This document shows, one piece after another, positions 8,366-18,988 of a stretch of 64,000 nucleotides of DNA. The stretch covers positions 42,407-106,406 of the forward strand of contig JAIETL010000036.1 of the NCBI GenBank assembly GCA_019745195.1. The letters run 5' to 3'. A program made the position numbers and the translations under genes. Source of the DNA: Beijerinckiaceae bacterium. Its GTDB lineage: Bacteria; Pseudomonadota; Alphaproteobacteria; Rhizobiales; Beijerinckiaceae. How positions within the stretch are numbered: the first letter of the stretch is position 1; each line of letters starts with the position of its first letter. The notes below the pieces were generated by a model. The model saw nothing but the letters and a program-made list of their open reading frames with translations. It was not told the DNA's origin and did not search any database.

Positions 8366-9598
8366 TCACCCTACCGGCCTCTCATCCGCGATGACCTTGC
8401 CGTCGTTCGGCAGCGCGCCGAGCGGCAGCACTTCCACCCGGCCCTTCAGCTTGGTGACCTGCTGCAGGGTGGACGAAACCGCGTCGATCAGGCCTGCCGG
8501 TTCCGCATAGATCTCGGCGCGCAAGGTCATGGTGTCGACTTCGTCCGCTCGGCCTACGACGAGCCGCAGTTTGGCGATCTCGGCATGGCGGCGGGCGATC
8601 TCGGCGACCTGCTCGGGCCGCACGAACATGCCCTTGATCTTGGCGGTCTGGTCGGCGCGGCCCATCCAGCCCCTGATCCGGCTGTTGGTGCGCCCGCAGG
8701 CGCTCACGCCCGGCATGATCGCGGTGAGATCGCCGACGGCGAGCCTGATCTGGGGATGATGCGGATCGAGATTGGTGACGACGATCTCGCCGACCTCGCC
8801 CTCGGCGACCGGATCGCCCGTGCCGGGGCGGACGATCTCGACGATGAGGTTCTCGTTCAAGACGAGCCCTTCGCGCGCCGACGTCTCATAGGCGATGACG
8901 CCGACATCGGCGGTGGCGTAGAGCTGGTAGGCGTCGATGCCGCGTTCGCGCACGAAAGCCTGCAGCGAGGGCGGGAAGGCCGCGCCCGAGACGACAGCGC
9001 GCCTGATGCAGGCGATGTCGACGCCGCGCGCCTGCGCCGCCTCGATCAGGATCTTGAGGAAATCGGGCGTGCCCGCATAGCAGGAGGGGCGATAGGCGGA
9101 GATCACCTCCATCTGCTGCTCGGTATTGCCGGGGCCGGCCGGGATCACCGCGCAGCCGAGCGCGCGGGCGGCCGAATCCATGATGAAGCCGCCCGGCGTC
9201 AGGTGGTAGCCGAAGGTGTTCAGCACCACGTCCCCGGCGCGGAAGCCGGCGGCGAACAGACCCCGCGCCGCGCCCCACGGGTCGCTGCCGGTCCCTTCCG
9301 GCTCGAAGATCGGGCCGGGCGAGGTGAAGAGCCGGCCGAAGGAGCCCAGCGGAGCCGAAACGAAACCGCCGAACGGGGGGCTGAGCTTCTGCAGGGCCGG
9401 CATGTCGGCCTTGCGCAGGATCGGCAGGGTCGAGAGCGCGTTGCGATCAGTGGCTGCGGCGGGATCGATCGCGCCGAGATGGGCGGCATAGCCCGGGGTC
9501 GCGAGCGCCGCCGTGAGCACCGCCGGCAGTCTGGCGAACAGGTCGGCCTCGCGCGAATCGGTCGAGCGGATTTCGAGATCGTCGTGATGATCGCTCAT
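8366..9598 (-). CDS. phenylacetate-CoA ligase family AMP-forming ligase
   Basis: 410 residues from the ATG at 9598, with AGGACCG upstream. It belongs to the PaaK-like branch of adenylate-forming enzymes: a Gly-rich SPGPIFEPEGTGSD loop replaces the usual P-loop, followed by CYAGTPDFLKILIE, YATADVGVIAYE, GEIVVTNLD, RIRGWMGRADQTAKIKGMFV and a C-terminal GKVI lysine segment. Such enzymes activate aryl or acyl acids to CoA thioesters. It is the last gene of the minus-strand block beginning with a second CoA ligase and a Liv-type transporter, so a role in the same catabolic route is likely. Substrate not known; phenylacetate is only one possibility. Confidence 0.87.
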   Translation of the reverse strand: MSDHHDDLEIRSTDSREADLFARLPAVLTAALATPGYAAHLGAIDPAAATDRNALSTLPILRKADMPALQKLSPPFGGFVSAPLGSFGRLFTSPGPIFEPEGTGSDPWGAARGLFAAGFRAGDVVLNTFGYHLTPGGFIMDSAARALGCAVIPAGPGNTEQQMEVISAYRPSCYAGTPDFLKILIEAAQARGVDIACIRRAVVSGAAFPPSLQAFVRERGIDAYQLYATADVGVIAYETSAREGLVLNENLIVEIVRPGTGDPVAEGEVGEIVVTNLDPHHPQIRLAVGDLTAIMPGVSACGRTNSRIRGWMGRADQTAKIKGMFVRPEQVAEIARRHAEIAKLRLVVGRADEVDTMTLRAEIYAEPAGLIDAVSSTLQQVTKLKGRVEVLPLGALPNDGKVIADERPVG

Positions 9599-9629
9599 CG
9601 GTCCTGTCCTTGCGACTGTCGGTTCGCCA

Positions 9630-10316
9630 TCAGCGGATGATGCGCAGGATGCGCAAAAAGTTCAGGAGCCCGATCAGGGCCCCGGCGACATAGGTGAAGG
9701 CGGCGGCGCGCAGCACACCGCGCGCTGCTGGCAGGTCGGTCTCCGCGAGATAGCCGTCGCCCGCCAGGATCGGCAGCGCCTTGCCGAAGCTGGCGTCGAG
9801 CTCCAGCGGCAGCGTGACCAGATGCACGACGAGGCCGATGCCGAGCAGCGCGATGGCGAGCCCGAACTGGACCAGTCCGACCATCGGCGCGCGCGTCACG
9901 ATGGCCACCAGCGGCGCGGTCAGCAGGATCGCCATGGCGATCTTGTCGAAGACCGACAGGAAGCGCGCCAGTGCGGTGCGCCAGGCGAAGAGCGTGCTGC
10001 CCTGCGCATGCTGGATCGCATGGGCCACCTCATGGGCGGCGACCGCGACCGCCGTGATCGAACGGCCGTCGTGGTTCTCCGTCGATAGTCGCACGGCGCG
10101 GGCGTCCGGGTCGTAATGATCGCCGGCCGGGGTCGTCTCGACCGTCACGGCCTGAAGCTGGTAGCGGTCGAGCAGGTGGCGCGCCAGTTCGCCGCCGGTG
10201 CCGGGCAGATCGGGCCGTGGCGCGGCATGTCGGCCCATCTCGCGCCGGACCCAGGCCTGCGGCCCGAAGATCAGCAGGATCACCAGCAGCGCGATCGCGA
10301 AGAACAGCACCGGCAC
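9630..10316 (-). CDS. membrane zinc metallopeptidase (YugP-like)
   Basis: 228 residues. An N-terminal membrane helix (VLFFAIALLVILLIFG) is followed by a small soluble domain with the zincin motif HEVAHAIQHAQG, then several hydrophobic segments (IAMAILLTAPLVAIV, VGLVQFGLAIALLGIGLVVHLV) and a last helix AFTYVAGALIGLLNFL. This is the layout of the YugP/Zn_peptidase_2 family, whose substrates are not established. It lies between livF and a CoA-ligase gene in a colinear block; the gaps are small (22 and 31 bases), so it is probably co-transcribed, but a functional link to the transporter is not obvious. The start codon is a GTG and could be slightly misplaced. Confidence 0.85.
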   Translation of the reverse strand: MPVLFFAIALLVILLIFGPQAWVRREMGRHAAPRPDLPGTGGELARHLLDRYQLQAVTVETTPAGDHYDPDARAVRLSTENHDGRSITAVAVAAHEVAHAIQHAQGSTLFAWRTALARFLSVFDKIAMAILLTAPLVAIVTRAPMVGLVQFGLAIALLGIGLVVHLVTLPLELDASFGKALPILAGDGYLAETDLPAARGVLRAAAFTYVAGALIGLLNFLRILRIIR

Positions 10317-10338
10317 CGGACCTGCTCCAAGCGCGGCG

Positions 10339-11187
10339 TCAGGACAGCCAGCGCTTGCGGCGCTTATAGCTCTTGACCTCGCGGAACGACTTCTTGTCGC
10401 CGTCGGAGACGCCGAGATAGAACTCCTTCACGTCCTCGTTCTCGCGCAGCATCGAGGCCTCGCCGTCCATGACGATGCGGCCAGTCTCCATGATGTAGCC
10501 ATAGGTGGCGTATCGCAGCGCCATGTTGGTGTTCTGCTCGGCGACGAGGAAGGAGACGTCCTCGTCGGCGTTGAGCCGGCGGACGATCTCAAAGATTTCC
10601 TCGACGATCTGCGGCGCGAGCCCCATGGACGGCTCGTCGAGCAGGATCATCTTGGGCTTCGACATCATGGCGCGGCCGACGGCGCACATCTGCTGCTCGC
10701 CGCCCGATGTGTAGCCAGCCTGCGCATTGCGGCGCTGCTTCAGACGCGGAAAAAGCTCGTAGATCTTTTCGAGATCGCGCTTGATCGCGGCGTTGCCGTC
10801 GCGGCGGGTGAAGGCCCCGGTCAGCAGGTTTTCCTCGATCGAGAGATGGCCGAAACAGTGCCGCCCCTCCATCACCTGGATGCAGCCGCGCCGCACCAGT
10901 TCGCTCGGCGACATGCGGTCGACCCGCTCGCCCTCGAACACGATCGAGCCCTTGGTAACCTCGCCGCGCTCGGCCTTGAGCAGGTTCGAGATCGCCTTCA
11001 GCGTCGTGGTCTTGCCAGCGCCGTTGGCCCCGAGAATCGCGACGATGCCCTTGCGCGGGACATGCAGCGAGACGCCCTTCAGCACGAGGATGACGTGATC
11101 GTAGATCACCTCGATGTTGTTCAGCGACAGGATGTTGTCCGTGGGGGCGGTGACAGCGGTCGGCTGGTCGAGGATCAAAGTGGACAT
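10339..11187 (-). CDS. livF: branched-chain amino acid-type ABC transporter ATPase (LivF)
   Basis: 282 residues from the ATG at 11187, with AAGGAG 6 bases before it; longer in-frame starts read through a palindromic repeat and are rejected. Walker A is GANGAGKTT, the signature is TSGGEQQM (a T for the usual L/S) and Walker B is MILLDEPSMGLAP. This is the LivF-type nucleotide-binding subunit that powers a HAAT-family importer with LivG, LivH and LivM. The C-terminal tail (KKSFREVKSYKRRKRWLS) is basic and longer than in E. coli LivF; I link such tails to Liv sets found beside CoA ligases. The binding-protein gene is upstream, separated by an inverted-repeat pair. Confidence 0.93.
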   Translation of the reverse strand: MSTLILDQPTAVTAPTDNILSLNNIEVIYDHVILVLKGVSLHVPRKGIVAILGANGAGKTTTLKAISNLLKAERGEVTKGSIVFEGERVDRMSPSELVRRGCIQVMEGRHCFGHLSIEENLLTGAFTRRDGNAAIKRDLEKIYELFPRLKQRRNAQAGYTSGGEQQMCAVGRAMMSKPKMILLDEPSMGLAPQIVEEIFEIVRRLNADEDVSFLVAEQNTNMALRYATYGYIMETGRIVMDGEASMLRENEDVKEFYLGVSDGDKKSFREVKSYKRRKRWLS

Positions 11188-11198
11188 TCGCGCTCCTT

Positions 11199-11351
11199 CC
11201 CTTCTCCCCTTGCGGGAGAAGGTGGCTCGGCGCAGCCGAGACGGATGAGGGGTCACGCCGACCTTTCCAAATGGAAACGACGACATTGAACGCGCAGCCC
11301 GACCCCTCATCCGGCGCTGCGCGCCACCTTCTCCCGCAAGGGGAGAAGGGG
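11199..11351. repeat. inverted pair of palindromic intergenic repeats
   Basis: Two copies of a ~50-base element lie in opposite orientation: 11199-11254 and 11301-11351. Each carries a small palindrome (CTTCTCCC...GGGAGAAG) plus a GGATGAGGGGTC end, so the pair can fold into one long hairpin between the binding-protein gene and livF. The form is that of dispersed REP-like elements. It could trim or stabilise the operon mRNA. Confidence 0.75.
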
Positions 11352-11394
11352 AGCGCCGGACGGCGGCGCAAACCGCCGTCCGCATCTTTTCACG

Positions 11395-12726
11395 TCAGGA
11401 GGACTTCTCGCAGGCTTCCGCGCGCTTGGGCCAGCCGGCGTTCTTCTCGGCATAGTCCTTGGCGGCGGCCTCGATCAGCGGGCGGACCTCGTCCTTCAGA
11501 GGATCCATCCAGTCGCCCTTCTGGGTCCACTTGGTCCCGTCCCACTCGGCGACATAGGCCTTGTTGTGGCCGGAATGGTCGGCGCAGGCGATCTTCACCG
11601 CATTGGCGAAGCCCGCCATGCCGAGTTCCTTGAGGCGCGCCTCGGTGATGTTCAGCGTCTCGAGGCCGCGCCTGACATCCTCGCCGGTGACGACCTTCTT
11701 GCCGCTGATCTTCTGGGCATTGGCGATCGCCTCGGCCACCAGCATCGAGTTGTAGACGCCGCGGTTGTAGAGGTTCTCGCCGACCTTCTCCTTCGGGGCA
11801 AGGCTCTTACCCTTGTCCACGACATGCTTGAGGATGTCCTGGATCACCGGGAAGTTCGAGCCGGCCGCGTTGAAGTTCAGCGACTTGTAGCCCTTGGCCT
11901 CCGGTCCGCCGGCACGCGCATCGTCATCGCCGCCGGCCCACCAGACGCCGACCAGCTTGGCGATCGGGAAGCCGTTCTTGATCGCTTCCTTCACGGCAGT
12001 CGGGTTCATCGCGCCCCAGCCCTGGTTGTAGAGATAGTCGGGCCGGTCGCGCCGGATCGAGAGCCAGAGCGAGCCCTGGTTCTGCATGTCGGCTGCGGCG
12101 ACGGGATAGAGCTTGACCTCGAAGCCGTATTTCTTGGCCAGGGCCTCCAGAACCGGGATCGGCTCCTTGCCATAGGGTGCGTCGAGATGGATCAGGCCGA
12201 GCTTCTTGCCCTTGAGCTTGTCCATGCCGCCGAGCTCGTTGGCCATGTGGCGGACCATGATCGAGGCGCCGTCCCAATAGGTCAGCGGCGGGATGAAGAC
12301 CCAGGGGAACTGGCCGCCATCGGCCGAAGCCGAGAGGCCATAGGCCATCGAGAGGATCGGGATCTTGTCGATATGGGCGCGCGGAATCGCCGCGAGCGTG
12401 GCGCCTGTCGACCAGGGCGAGTAGATCACCGTGTTCTTCGACTTGGCCTGCTCATAGCACTCGATCGACTTCTTGGTGTCGTAGCCGGTCTCGCATTCCT
12501 CGAAGTTGATCTTCACGCCGCCGATGCCGCCGTCGCGCTCGTTCAGCATCGTGAAATAGTCGCGCATGCCGTCGCCGATCGGCGTGCCGGAGCCGGAGAA
12601 CGGCCCGGTGCGGTAGGCGTTGTTGGCGACGTAGATCGAATCCTGCGCCATGGCGGGGGAAACGAGCGCGCTGCCGGCGAGGAGCGCGCCGAGAGCCGCT
12701 CCCTTCATGATGGTGGTCTTCTTCAT
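11395..12726 (-). CDS. Liv-type ABC transporter substrate-binding protein
   Basis: 443 residues with a Sec signal peptide (MKKTTIMKGAALGALLAGSA..., cleavage after AMA before QDS). The rest is a periplasmic type-1 binding protein of the LivK/Peripla_BP_6 group: an opening SIYVANNAYRTGPFSGSGTPIGDG, then GVKINFEECETGYDTKKSIECYEQ, and a hinge region typical of HAAT receptors. It delivers a ligand to LivH/LivM. It belongs to the subgroup that sits beside fatty or aryl acid-CoA ligases rather than true leucine receptors, so the ligand may be an aromatic or other carboxylate. This is inference from neighbours. Strong GGAGG-like site precedes the ATG. Confidence 0.9.
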   Translation of the reverse strand: MKKTTIMKGAALGALLAGSALVSPAMAQDSIYVANNAYRTGPFSGSGTPIGDGMRDYFTMLNERDGGIGGVKINFEECETGYDTKKSIECYEQAKSKNTVIYSPWSTGATLAAIPRAHIDKIPILSMAYGLSASADGGQFPWVFIPPLTYWDGASIMVRHMANELGGMDKLKGKKLGLIHLDAPYGKEPIPVLEALAKKYGFEVKLYPVAAADMQNQGSLWLSIRRDRPDYLYNQGWGAMNPTAVKEAIKNGFPIAKLVGVWWAGGDDDARAGGPEAKGYKSLNFNAAGSNFPVIQDILKHVVDKGKSLAPKEKVGENLYNRGVYNSMLVAEAIANAQKISGKKVVTGEDVRRGLETLNITEARLKELGMAGFANAVKIACADHSGHNKAYVAEWDGTKWTQKGDWMDPLKDEVRPLIEAAAKDYAEKNAGWPKRAEACEKSS

Positions 12727-12843
12727 CTTGCTTCCTCCGTTGTTGCTTTCCGGTGCGGCGTGGCCGCCGCTCCGTCTCCCTTGCCCGCCGCTTTGCGAAA
12801 GTCCGCGGCAGGTCGTTTCTTGCGCCGTCTTTTTGGGCCGCCC

Positions 12844-13923
12844 TCAATAGGGGAAAGGCCAGGTCCGCAATTTCTGCTTTCCGATCTGCCAGAGACGCGC
12901 CAGGCCGTGCGGCTCGACAATCAGGAAAAGGATAATCAGCGCGCCCAGCAGCATGAAGGTGACATGCTCGGCCGTGGCGCCCGACAGCGGGATGCCGATC
13001 GCAGGCAGCCCGAACTTCATGATGGTCGGCAGGCTGGCGATGAAGGCCGCCCCGAAAAAGGAGCCGATCAGGGAGCCGAGACCGCCGATGATGATCATGA
13101 ACAGGACGGTGAAGGAGAGCCTGATCGAGAACACGTCCGCCGCTTCGGCGGTGCCGTACCAGAGGAAGATCATCATCGCGCCGGCGACGCCGCAATAGAA
13201 GGACGAGACGGCGAAGGCGAGCAGCTTGGCGTTGAGCAGCTTGATGCCCATCAGTTCGGCGGCGATGTCCATGTCGCGCACCGCCATCCAGGAACGGCCT
13301 AGCCGGCCATGGACGATGTTGGAGGCAAACCAGGTCAGCACCACGACGAGCACGAGGCAGACGAAGTAGCGCGTTTCCGGGCTGGCGGTCGCGCCGGTGA
13401 TCGGGATTCCGAAGACGCTGCGCAGCGGCACCTCGATGGCGCCCGATGCGTTGTAGTTGAACAGCCACGGCACGCGCACGAAGGCCCATTGCAGGAAGAA
13501 CTGCGCGGCCAGCGTCGCGACCGCGAGGTAAAAGCCCTTGATGCGCAGCGAGGGCAGCCCGAACAGCACGCCGATAGCAGCCGAGAACAGCCCCGAGACC
13601 AGGATCAGGACGATGATGTTCACATTGGGGAAGATCGTCGTCATCTTGTAGCAGGCATAGGCGCCGACGCCCATGAAGGCGGCCGTGCCCAGCGAGATCA
13701 GCCCGGTATAGCCGGTCAGGATGTTGAGCCCGATCGCGGCCAGCGAGAACACCAGGAACGGGATCATCACGGTCGTCGTGAAGAAGTCGTTGCCGATCAG
13801 CGGCACGCCGATGAAGGCGAGCGCGAGGATGACGGCGATGCCGATCCGGTCCTGCCAGATCGGGAACACCGCCATATCGGCGGAATAGCTCGTCTTGTAT
13901 TGGCCGGCTTCGCGGTAGAACAC
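12844..13923 (-). CDS. livM: branched-chain amino acid-type ABC permease (LivM)
   Basis: 359 residues from a GTG at 13923, nine bases after a GAGG that overlaps the end of livH; an upstream in-frame ATG lies inside livH and is less likely. The protein has about ten hydrophobic segments and the LivM hallmarks TGYTGLISLGTAAFMGVGAYA, GLPSLRIKGFYLAVATLA and MIIIGGLGSLIGSFFGAA. It forms the inner-membrane channel with LivH. The gene lies between livH (upstream, 13-base gap) and the binding-protein gene (downstream). Confidence 0.92.
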   Translation of the reverse strand: MFYREAGQYKTSYSADMAVFPIWQDRIGIAVILALAFIGVPLIGNDFFTTTVMIPFLVFSLAAIGLNILTGYTGLISLGTAAFMGVGAYACYKMTTIFPNVNIIVLILVSGLFSAAIGVLFGLPSLRIKGFYLAVATLAAQFFLQWAFVRVPWLFNYNASGAIEVPLRSVFGIPITGATASPETRYFVCLVLVVVLTWFASNIVHGRLGRSWMAVRDMDIAAELMGIKLLNAKLLAFAVSSFYCGVAGAMMIFLWYGTAEAADVFSIRLSFTVLFMIIIGGLGSLIGSFFGAAFIASLPTIMKFGLPAIGIPLSGATAEHVTFMLLGALIILFLIVEPHGLARLWQIGKQKLRTWPFPY

Positions 13924-13936
13924 GGGCTCAAGCCTC

Positions 13937-15010
13937 TCAGATGCGTTCGATGATCTTGTCGCCGAACAGGCCCTGCGGCCGGAACAGCAGGAAACCAAGG
14001 GCGATGAAATAGGCCAGCCAGCTCTCGATGCCGCCGCCGATCAGCGGGCCCCAGTAGAACTCGCCGAGCTTCTCGCCGATGCCGATGATCAGCCCGCCGA
14101 CGATGGCGCCGGGGATCGAGGTGAAACCGCCCAGGATCAGCACCGGGAGCGCCTTCAGCGCTACGATCTCGAGCGCGAAGGAAACGTCCGAGCGCGCGCC
14201 CCACATGATGCCGGTGATCAGCGCGACGATGCCGGCGGTAAACCAGACGATGACCCAGATCTGGTTCAGCGAGATGCCGACCGAGAGCGCCGCCTTGTGG
14301 CTGTCGGCGACCGCCCGCAAGGCCCTGCCGATGCGGGTGTACTGGAAGAAGAGCGCGAGCGCCGCGATCATGATCGAGGCGATGACCGCCGCCGCGATGT
14401 CGATCTTCTGCAGCGAGACGCGCCCGCCCAGGATGTTCAGATCGATCGCGCCCTTGGGCAGATAGAGTTGCTCCGCGATCATCTGCTTGGGGTTGCCGCC
14501 GAAGACGGATTCGCCGAAGCCGATCAGGAAATAGGTGATCCCGAACGTCGCCATGAAGAGGATGATGTCGGGCTGGTTGACCAGCGGGCGCAGCACCATG
14601 CGCTCGATCGTCACCGCCAGCACGAACATGACGCCGAGCGTCAGGATCACCGCCAGGAAGGCCGGCACGCCCTTCTCGTGCAGCCCGACCAGCGTCAGCG
14701 CCGCGAACACCACCATGATGCCCTGAGCGAAGTTGAACACGCCGGAGGCCTTGAAGATCAGCACGAAGCCGAGCGCGATCAGCGCGTAGAGCACGCCGGT
14801 GACGAGCCCTTCCCAGAGCGTCTGCACGAGCAGATCGGGCAGTTCGACCATCTGGACGAAGGGGTCGATGAAGACCTTGTAGGCGGTGCCCGAGCCGTCG
14901 AGCTTTGCCGCGACCATGGCGGCGGCGACGATCGCGGCCAGAATCAGGGCGGCCTTGACCCAGCCATTAGCGAGGAGGTTTGGTGCGGGGCGCAGGGTGG
15001 CGTCGGTCAT
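13937..15010 (-). CDS. livH: branched-chain amino acid-type ABC permease (LivH)
   Basis: 357 residues from the ATG at 15010. It is a polytopic inner-membrane protein with the LivH signature GVLYALIALGFVLIFKASGVFNFAQG and the C-terminal KALPVLILGGFTSIPGAIVGGLIIG loop that contacts the ATPases. It is longer than E. coli LivH because of an N-terminal segment and an extra loop (about residues 170-210). It pairs with LivM. The gene follows livG after a 170-base gap that is filled mostly by a long palindromic repeat, and livM starts 13 bases downstream. Confidence 0.93.
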   Translation of the reverse strand: MTDATLRPAPNLLANGWVKAALILAAIVAAAMVAAKLDGSGTAYKVFIDPFVQMVELPDLLVQTLWEGLVTGVLYALIALGFVLIFKASGVFNFAQGIMVVFAALTLVGLHEKGVPAFLAVILTLGVMFVLAVTIERMVLRPLVNQPDIILFMATFGITYFLIGFGESVFGGNPKQMIAEQLYLPKGAIDLNILGGRVSLQKIDIAAAVIASIMIAALALFFQYTRIGRALRAVADSHKAALSVGISLNQIWVIVWFTAGIVALITGIMWGARSDVSFALEIVALKALPVLILGGFTSIPGAIVGGLIIGIGEKLGEFYWGPLIGGGIESWLAYFIALGFLLFRPQGLFGDKIIERI

Positions 15011-15046
15011 GGATTCAGATCCCTCGCGCCCAAGACAAAATACTCC

Positions 15047-15153
15047 GTCATCCCGGACAAGCTGCGTAGCAGCGCAGCTCCGGGATCCATCATAGGGCGC
15101 GATGGCGCTTTACGATGGATCCCGGAGCTCCGCTTCGCTGCGTCCGGGATGAC
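15047..15153. repeat. long imperfect palindrome between livH and livG
   Basis: Arms of about 45 bases face each other: 15047-15091 starts GTCATCCCGGAC and 15109-15153 ends GTCCGGGATGAC. Both contain the GGATCCCGGAG-type core. It can form a very stable stem-loop within the operon. It resembles the dispersed GTCATCCCGG palindromes common in Hyphomicrobiales genomes. It might cause partial termination or protect livG mRNA. Confidence 0.75.
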
Positions 15154-15179
15154 GGGGAGGTTGAAGCAAAGATCGCCCA

Positions 15180-16006
<827 letters not shown>

Positions 16007-16010
<4 letters not shown>

Positions 16011-17983
16011 GCCGCCCTCGCCGGGGTTGGCGCGGTCGTCGGATAAGTCTTGGCGTCGCGCACCTTGACATTGGCCGAGATCACGCCCTTGCGGCCATCC
16101 TCGAAAGTGACCTCGGTCGAGATCGCGGCGATCTGCGAGCCGTCATAGAGCGCATTCACCAGCGGGGCGTAGCGCTCGGCGATGAAGCCGCGCCGGACCT
16201 TCTGCGTGCGGGTGAGTTCGCCGTCGTCGGCGTCGAGTTCCTTGTGCAGGATCAGGAAGCGCCTGATCTGGGCTCCGCCCATCAGCGGCTCGGACGCGAG
16301 CGAGCGGTTCACCTCGTCGACATGCTTTGCGATCATGTCGTAGACGAGATCGTGGCCGGCCAGTTCCTGATAGGAGGCGTAGACGACGTTGTTGCGCTCG
16401 GCCCAGTTGCCGACGGCCGCCAGGTCGATGTTCAGCGCCACGGTGGCGTAGTCGCGGCCTTGGCCGAAGGCGACGACCTCCTTGATGTTGGGATAGAATT
16501 TCAGCTTGTTCTCGATGTATTTCGGCGGGAACAGGTCGCCGTTGGAGAGCTTGCCGACATCCTTGGCGCGGTCGATGATCTTCAGGTGCCCGGTCTCGTC
16601 GAAGAAGCCGGCGTCGCCCGAGCGGACGAAGCCGTCGGCGGTCATCGTCTCGGCGGTCTTCTCCGGGTCCTTGTAGTAGCCGCCAAAGATCGAGGGCGAG
16701 CGGTAGAGCACCTCGCCATTGTCGTCGATCCGGATCTCGACCAGCGGGGCGGGCTTGCCGACCGTGTCGGCCTTGATCTCGCCATCGGGCTGCATGGTGA
16801 CATAGACGCCGGCCTCGGTCTGTCCGTAGAGCTGCTTCAGGTTGACGCCGATCGAGCGGTAGAACCGGAACAGTTCGGGGCCGATCGCCTCGCCCGCCGT
16901 GTAGCCGACCTTGATGTTGCTCAGGCCGAAGCGGTTGCGCAGCGGCGCGTAGATCAGAAGGTCGCCTAGCTTGTAGAGCAGGCGCGCGCCCAGCGGCACG
17001 CTTTCGCCGTTGAGAATCTTCTCGCCATGCGTCTTCGCGACGCCCAGGAAATAGTGGAACAGGCGACGCATCAGCGGGCCGGCATCCTCCATGCGCACCA
17101 TGGTCAGCGTCAGCATGGTCTCGAAGACGCGCGGCGGCGCGAACGCGTAAGTCGTGCCGACCTCGCGGCGGTCGTCGATGACGGTCTCCGGACCTTCGGG
17201 ACAGTTCACGCAGAAGCCGGCGATGATGGCCTGAGCGTAGGAGAAGACATGGTCGCCGACCCAGGCGATCGGCAGATAGGCGATGATCTCGTCGCGCTCG
17301 GTCAGGCCGTCGAACTGGCAGCCGATCTCGGCGGCGGTGATGACGTTGAAATGGCTGAGCATGACGCCCTTGGGCCGGCCGGTGGTGCCCGAGGTGTAGA
17401 GGATGATGCCGAGATCGGAGCCCGAGCCCGCCTGCATCTCGCGCTCAAGCGCCCCGGACGCCTCCGGGCTCGCCTTCAGCGCGGCGGAGCCTGCCTCGAT
17501 GACGCTGCCGATCTCATGCAGCTTGCCATGGTCGTAGTCACGCAGGCCGCGTGGCTCGTCATAGAGCATGTGGCGCAGGTTCGGCAGGCGGTCGGCGATC
17601 GAGAGGATCTTATCGACCTGCTCCTGATCCTGCACGCAGGCGAAGACCGCCTCGGCATGGTCGAGCACATAGGCCATCTCGTCGGCGACGCTGTCGGCAT
17701 AGACCGGCACCGGGATTGCGCCGAGCCATTGCGCGGCCGCCATCGACCAGTAGAGTCTGGGCCGGTTGTAGCCGATGATCGCGACCTTGTCGCCGCGCTT
17801 CAGGCCGAGATCGGACAGGCCCTTGGCATAGGAGCGGACCTGATCGGCGACCTGCGCCCAATTCCAGGACTGCCAGATGCCGAGATCCTTGTGGCGGAAC
17901 GCCGGCCGTGCGCCGCGCTCGCGCGCATTGCGCAGCAGCAGTTTCGGAAAGGTATCCGCCTGGCCGGCGCTGACGCTTGCCAC
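16007..17983 (-). CDS. AMP-forming long-chain acyl-CoA ligase
   Basis: 658 residues from a GTG at 17983 preceded by GGAG and GAGG; an ATG 43 codons further upstream would add a Lys/Arg-rich stretch and is less likely. The adenylation core is intact: P-loop YTSGTTGRPKG, then YTAGEAIGPELFRF, the LYGQTEAG A5 motif, RSGDAGFFDETGHLKIIDRAKD and the GDLFPPKYIE region of the long-chain (FACL/Faa) branch. It would convert a carboxylic acid to its CoA thioester using ATP. It heads a Liv-type transporter operon with ATGA overlap to livG, so its substrate is probably what the transporter brings in. Chain length or aromatic preference cannot be read from sequence. Confidence 0.9.
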
Positions 17984-18233
17984 GATCCTCGATCTCCACC
18001 CTGTCCGACCGCGATCTTTGTCGCAGCCATTATCCGGGCCGCTCCGGGCCCTTTTCTTCATGCAAGCCTTGCAGCCGCCCATCATCTTCGCAAGGGGGGA
18101 CTTGACAGACAACTCGCCATTTGGTCGCTATTGTCTCGCGGAAGTCTGCATTGGCTTTTTCGCACGCGATTGTGACCGGGCTCCCGCGTCCTCCGCGCCG
18201 ATGCCAATCCCGTCTTTGCGAGCGGCGGAGCGG

Positions 18234-18941
18234 TTACCCCTCATAGCGCGCGAGCCGCTCCAGATCCCTGATCGTCACGCTGCCATGGCCGACCTCGAGC
18301 AGGCCCAGCGCCTCCAGCTTCGCCAGCCCCTGATTGGCGATCTGGCGCGACATGCCCGCCAGCAGGCCGAGTTCCTCCTGCGAGACGACGAGCGTCCGGT
18401 CCTGGCCAGGATAGAGCGTCGGGTTGAACAGCCAGGCGAGGTTCCGTGCGAGCCGGGCGGTCGAATCGAGTGTGCGGTCGGTCTCGGCGATGGCGATGAA
18501 CTGGGCGAGACGCTCGTTGAACTGGTGGACGAGGAAGCGGTTGAAGGCGGCTGAATGCTCGAACAGCCACATGAAGGTCGAGCGCCGCATCAAGGCGAGC
18601 CTTGTCTCGCGCAGCGCGACGAGTTCGTAGCGGCGCGGCTCGGCCTTGATCACCGTGCCCTCGCCGAACCAGGCCCCGGCGCGCATGCCCGCCAGCGTGG
18701 CGGATTTGCCGGTCTTCGAGGTGGTCGACATCTTGACCAGCCCCTCGGCGACGCCGGTCCAGGATTCAAGCCTGTCGCCGACATGGCAGATATTGCTGCC
18801 CTTGCCATAGATCCGGAAGCTGACGCCGCGCCTCGCCTCCTCGAACTCAGGCTGCGTCAGGTCGCGCGACCAGGCGGCGATGGCGCGGAGGTCGTCTGGG
18901 GTGATCAAGGTCAGGGTCGTTCCTGGGTCGGAGACCGACAC
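18234..18941 (-). CDS. Crp/Fnr-family transcriptional regulator
   Basis: 235 residues. An N-terminal cyclic-nucleotide-binding-like barrel (FRIYGKGSNICHVGDRLESWTGVAEGLVKMSTTSKTG) is followed by a dimer helix and a C-terminal helix-turn-helix, VSQEELGLLAGMSRQIANQGLAKLEALGLL. The Cys residues needed for an Fnr Fe-S cluster are absent: only one Cys (in NICHVG) is seen. The effector is therefore unclear. It lies between the CoA-ligase/Liv operon and the oxidoreductase gene, all on the same strand, and may control either. The 250-base gap to the ligase gene shows no convincing Crp/Fnr box to my eye. Confidence 0.88.
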   Translation of the reverse strand: MSVSDPGTTLTLITPDDLRAIAAWSRDLTQPEFEEARRGVSFRIYGKGSNICHVGDRLESWTGVAEGLVKMSTTSKTGKSATLAGMRAGAWFGEGTVIKAEPRRYELVALRETRLALMRRSTFMWLFEHSAAFNRFLVHQFNERLAQFIAIAETDRTLDSTARLARNLAWLFNPTLYPGQDRTLVVSQEELGLLAGMSRQIANQGLAKLEALGLLEVGHGSVTIRDLERLARYEG

Positions 18942-18988
18942 TATGGAGCGTGTTGGCGCCTGAACTCAAGGTCGGGCGCTTAAGCGCG

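Noticed and set aside
18108..18145. A TTGACA promoter on the plus strand
   Set aside because: No plus-strand gene follows, and no good -10 is seen at the right spacing.
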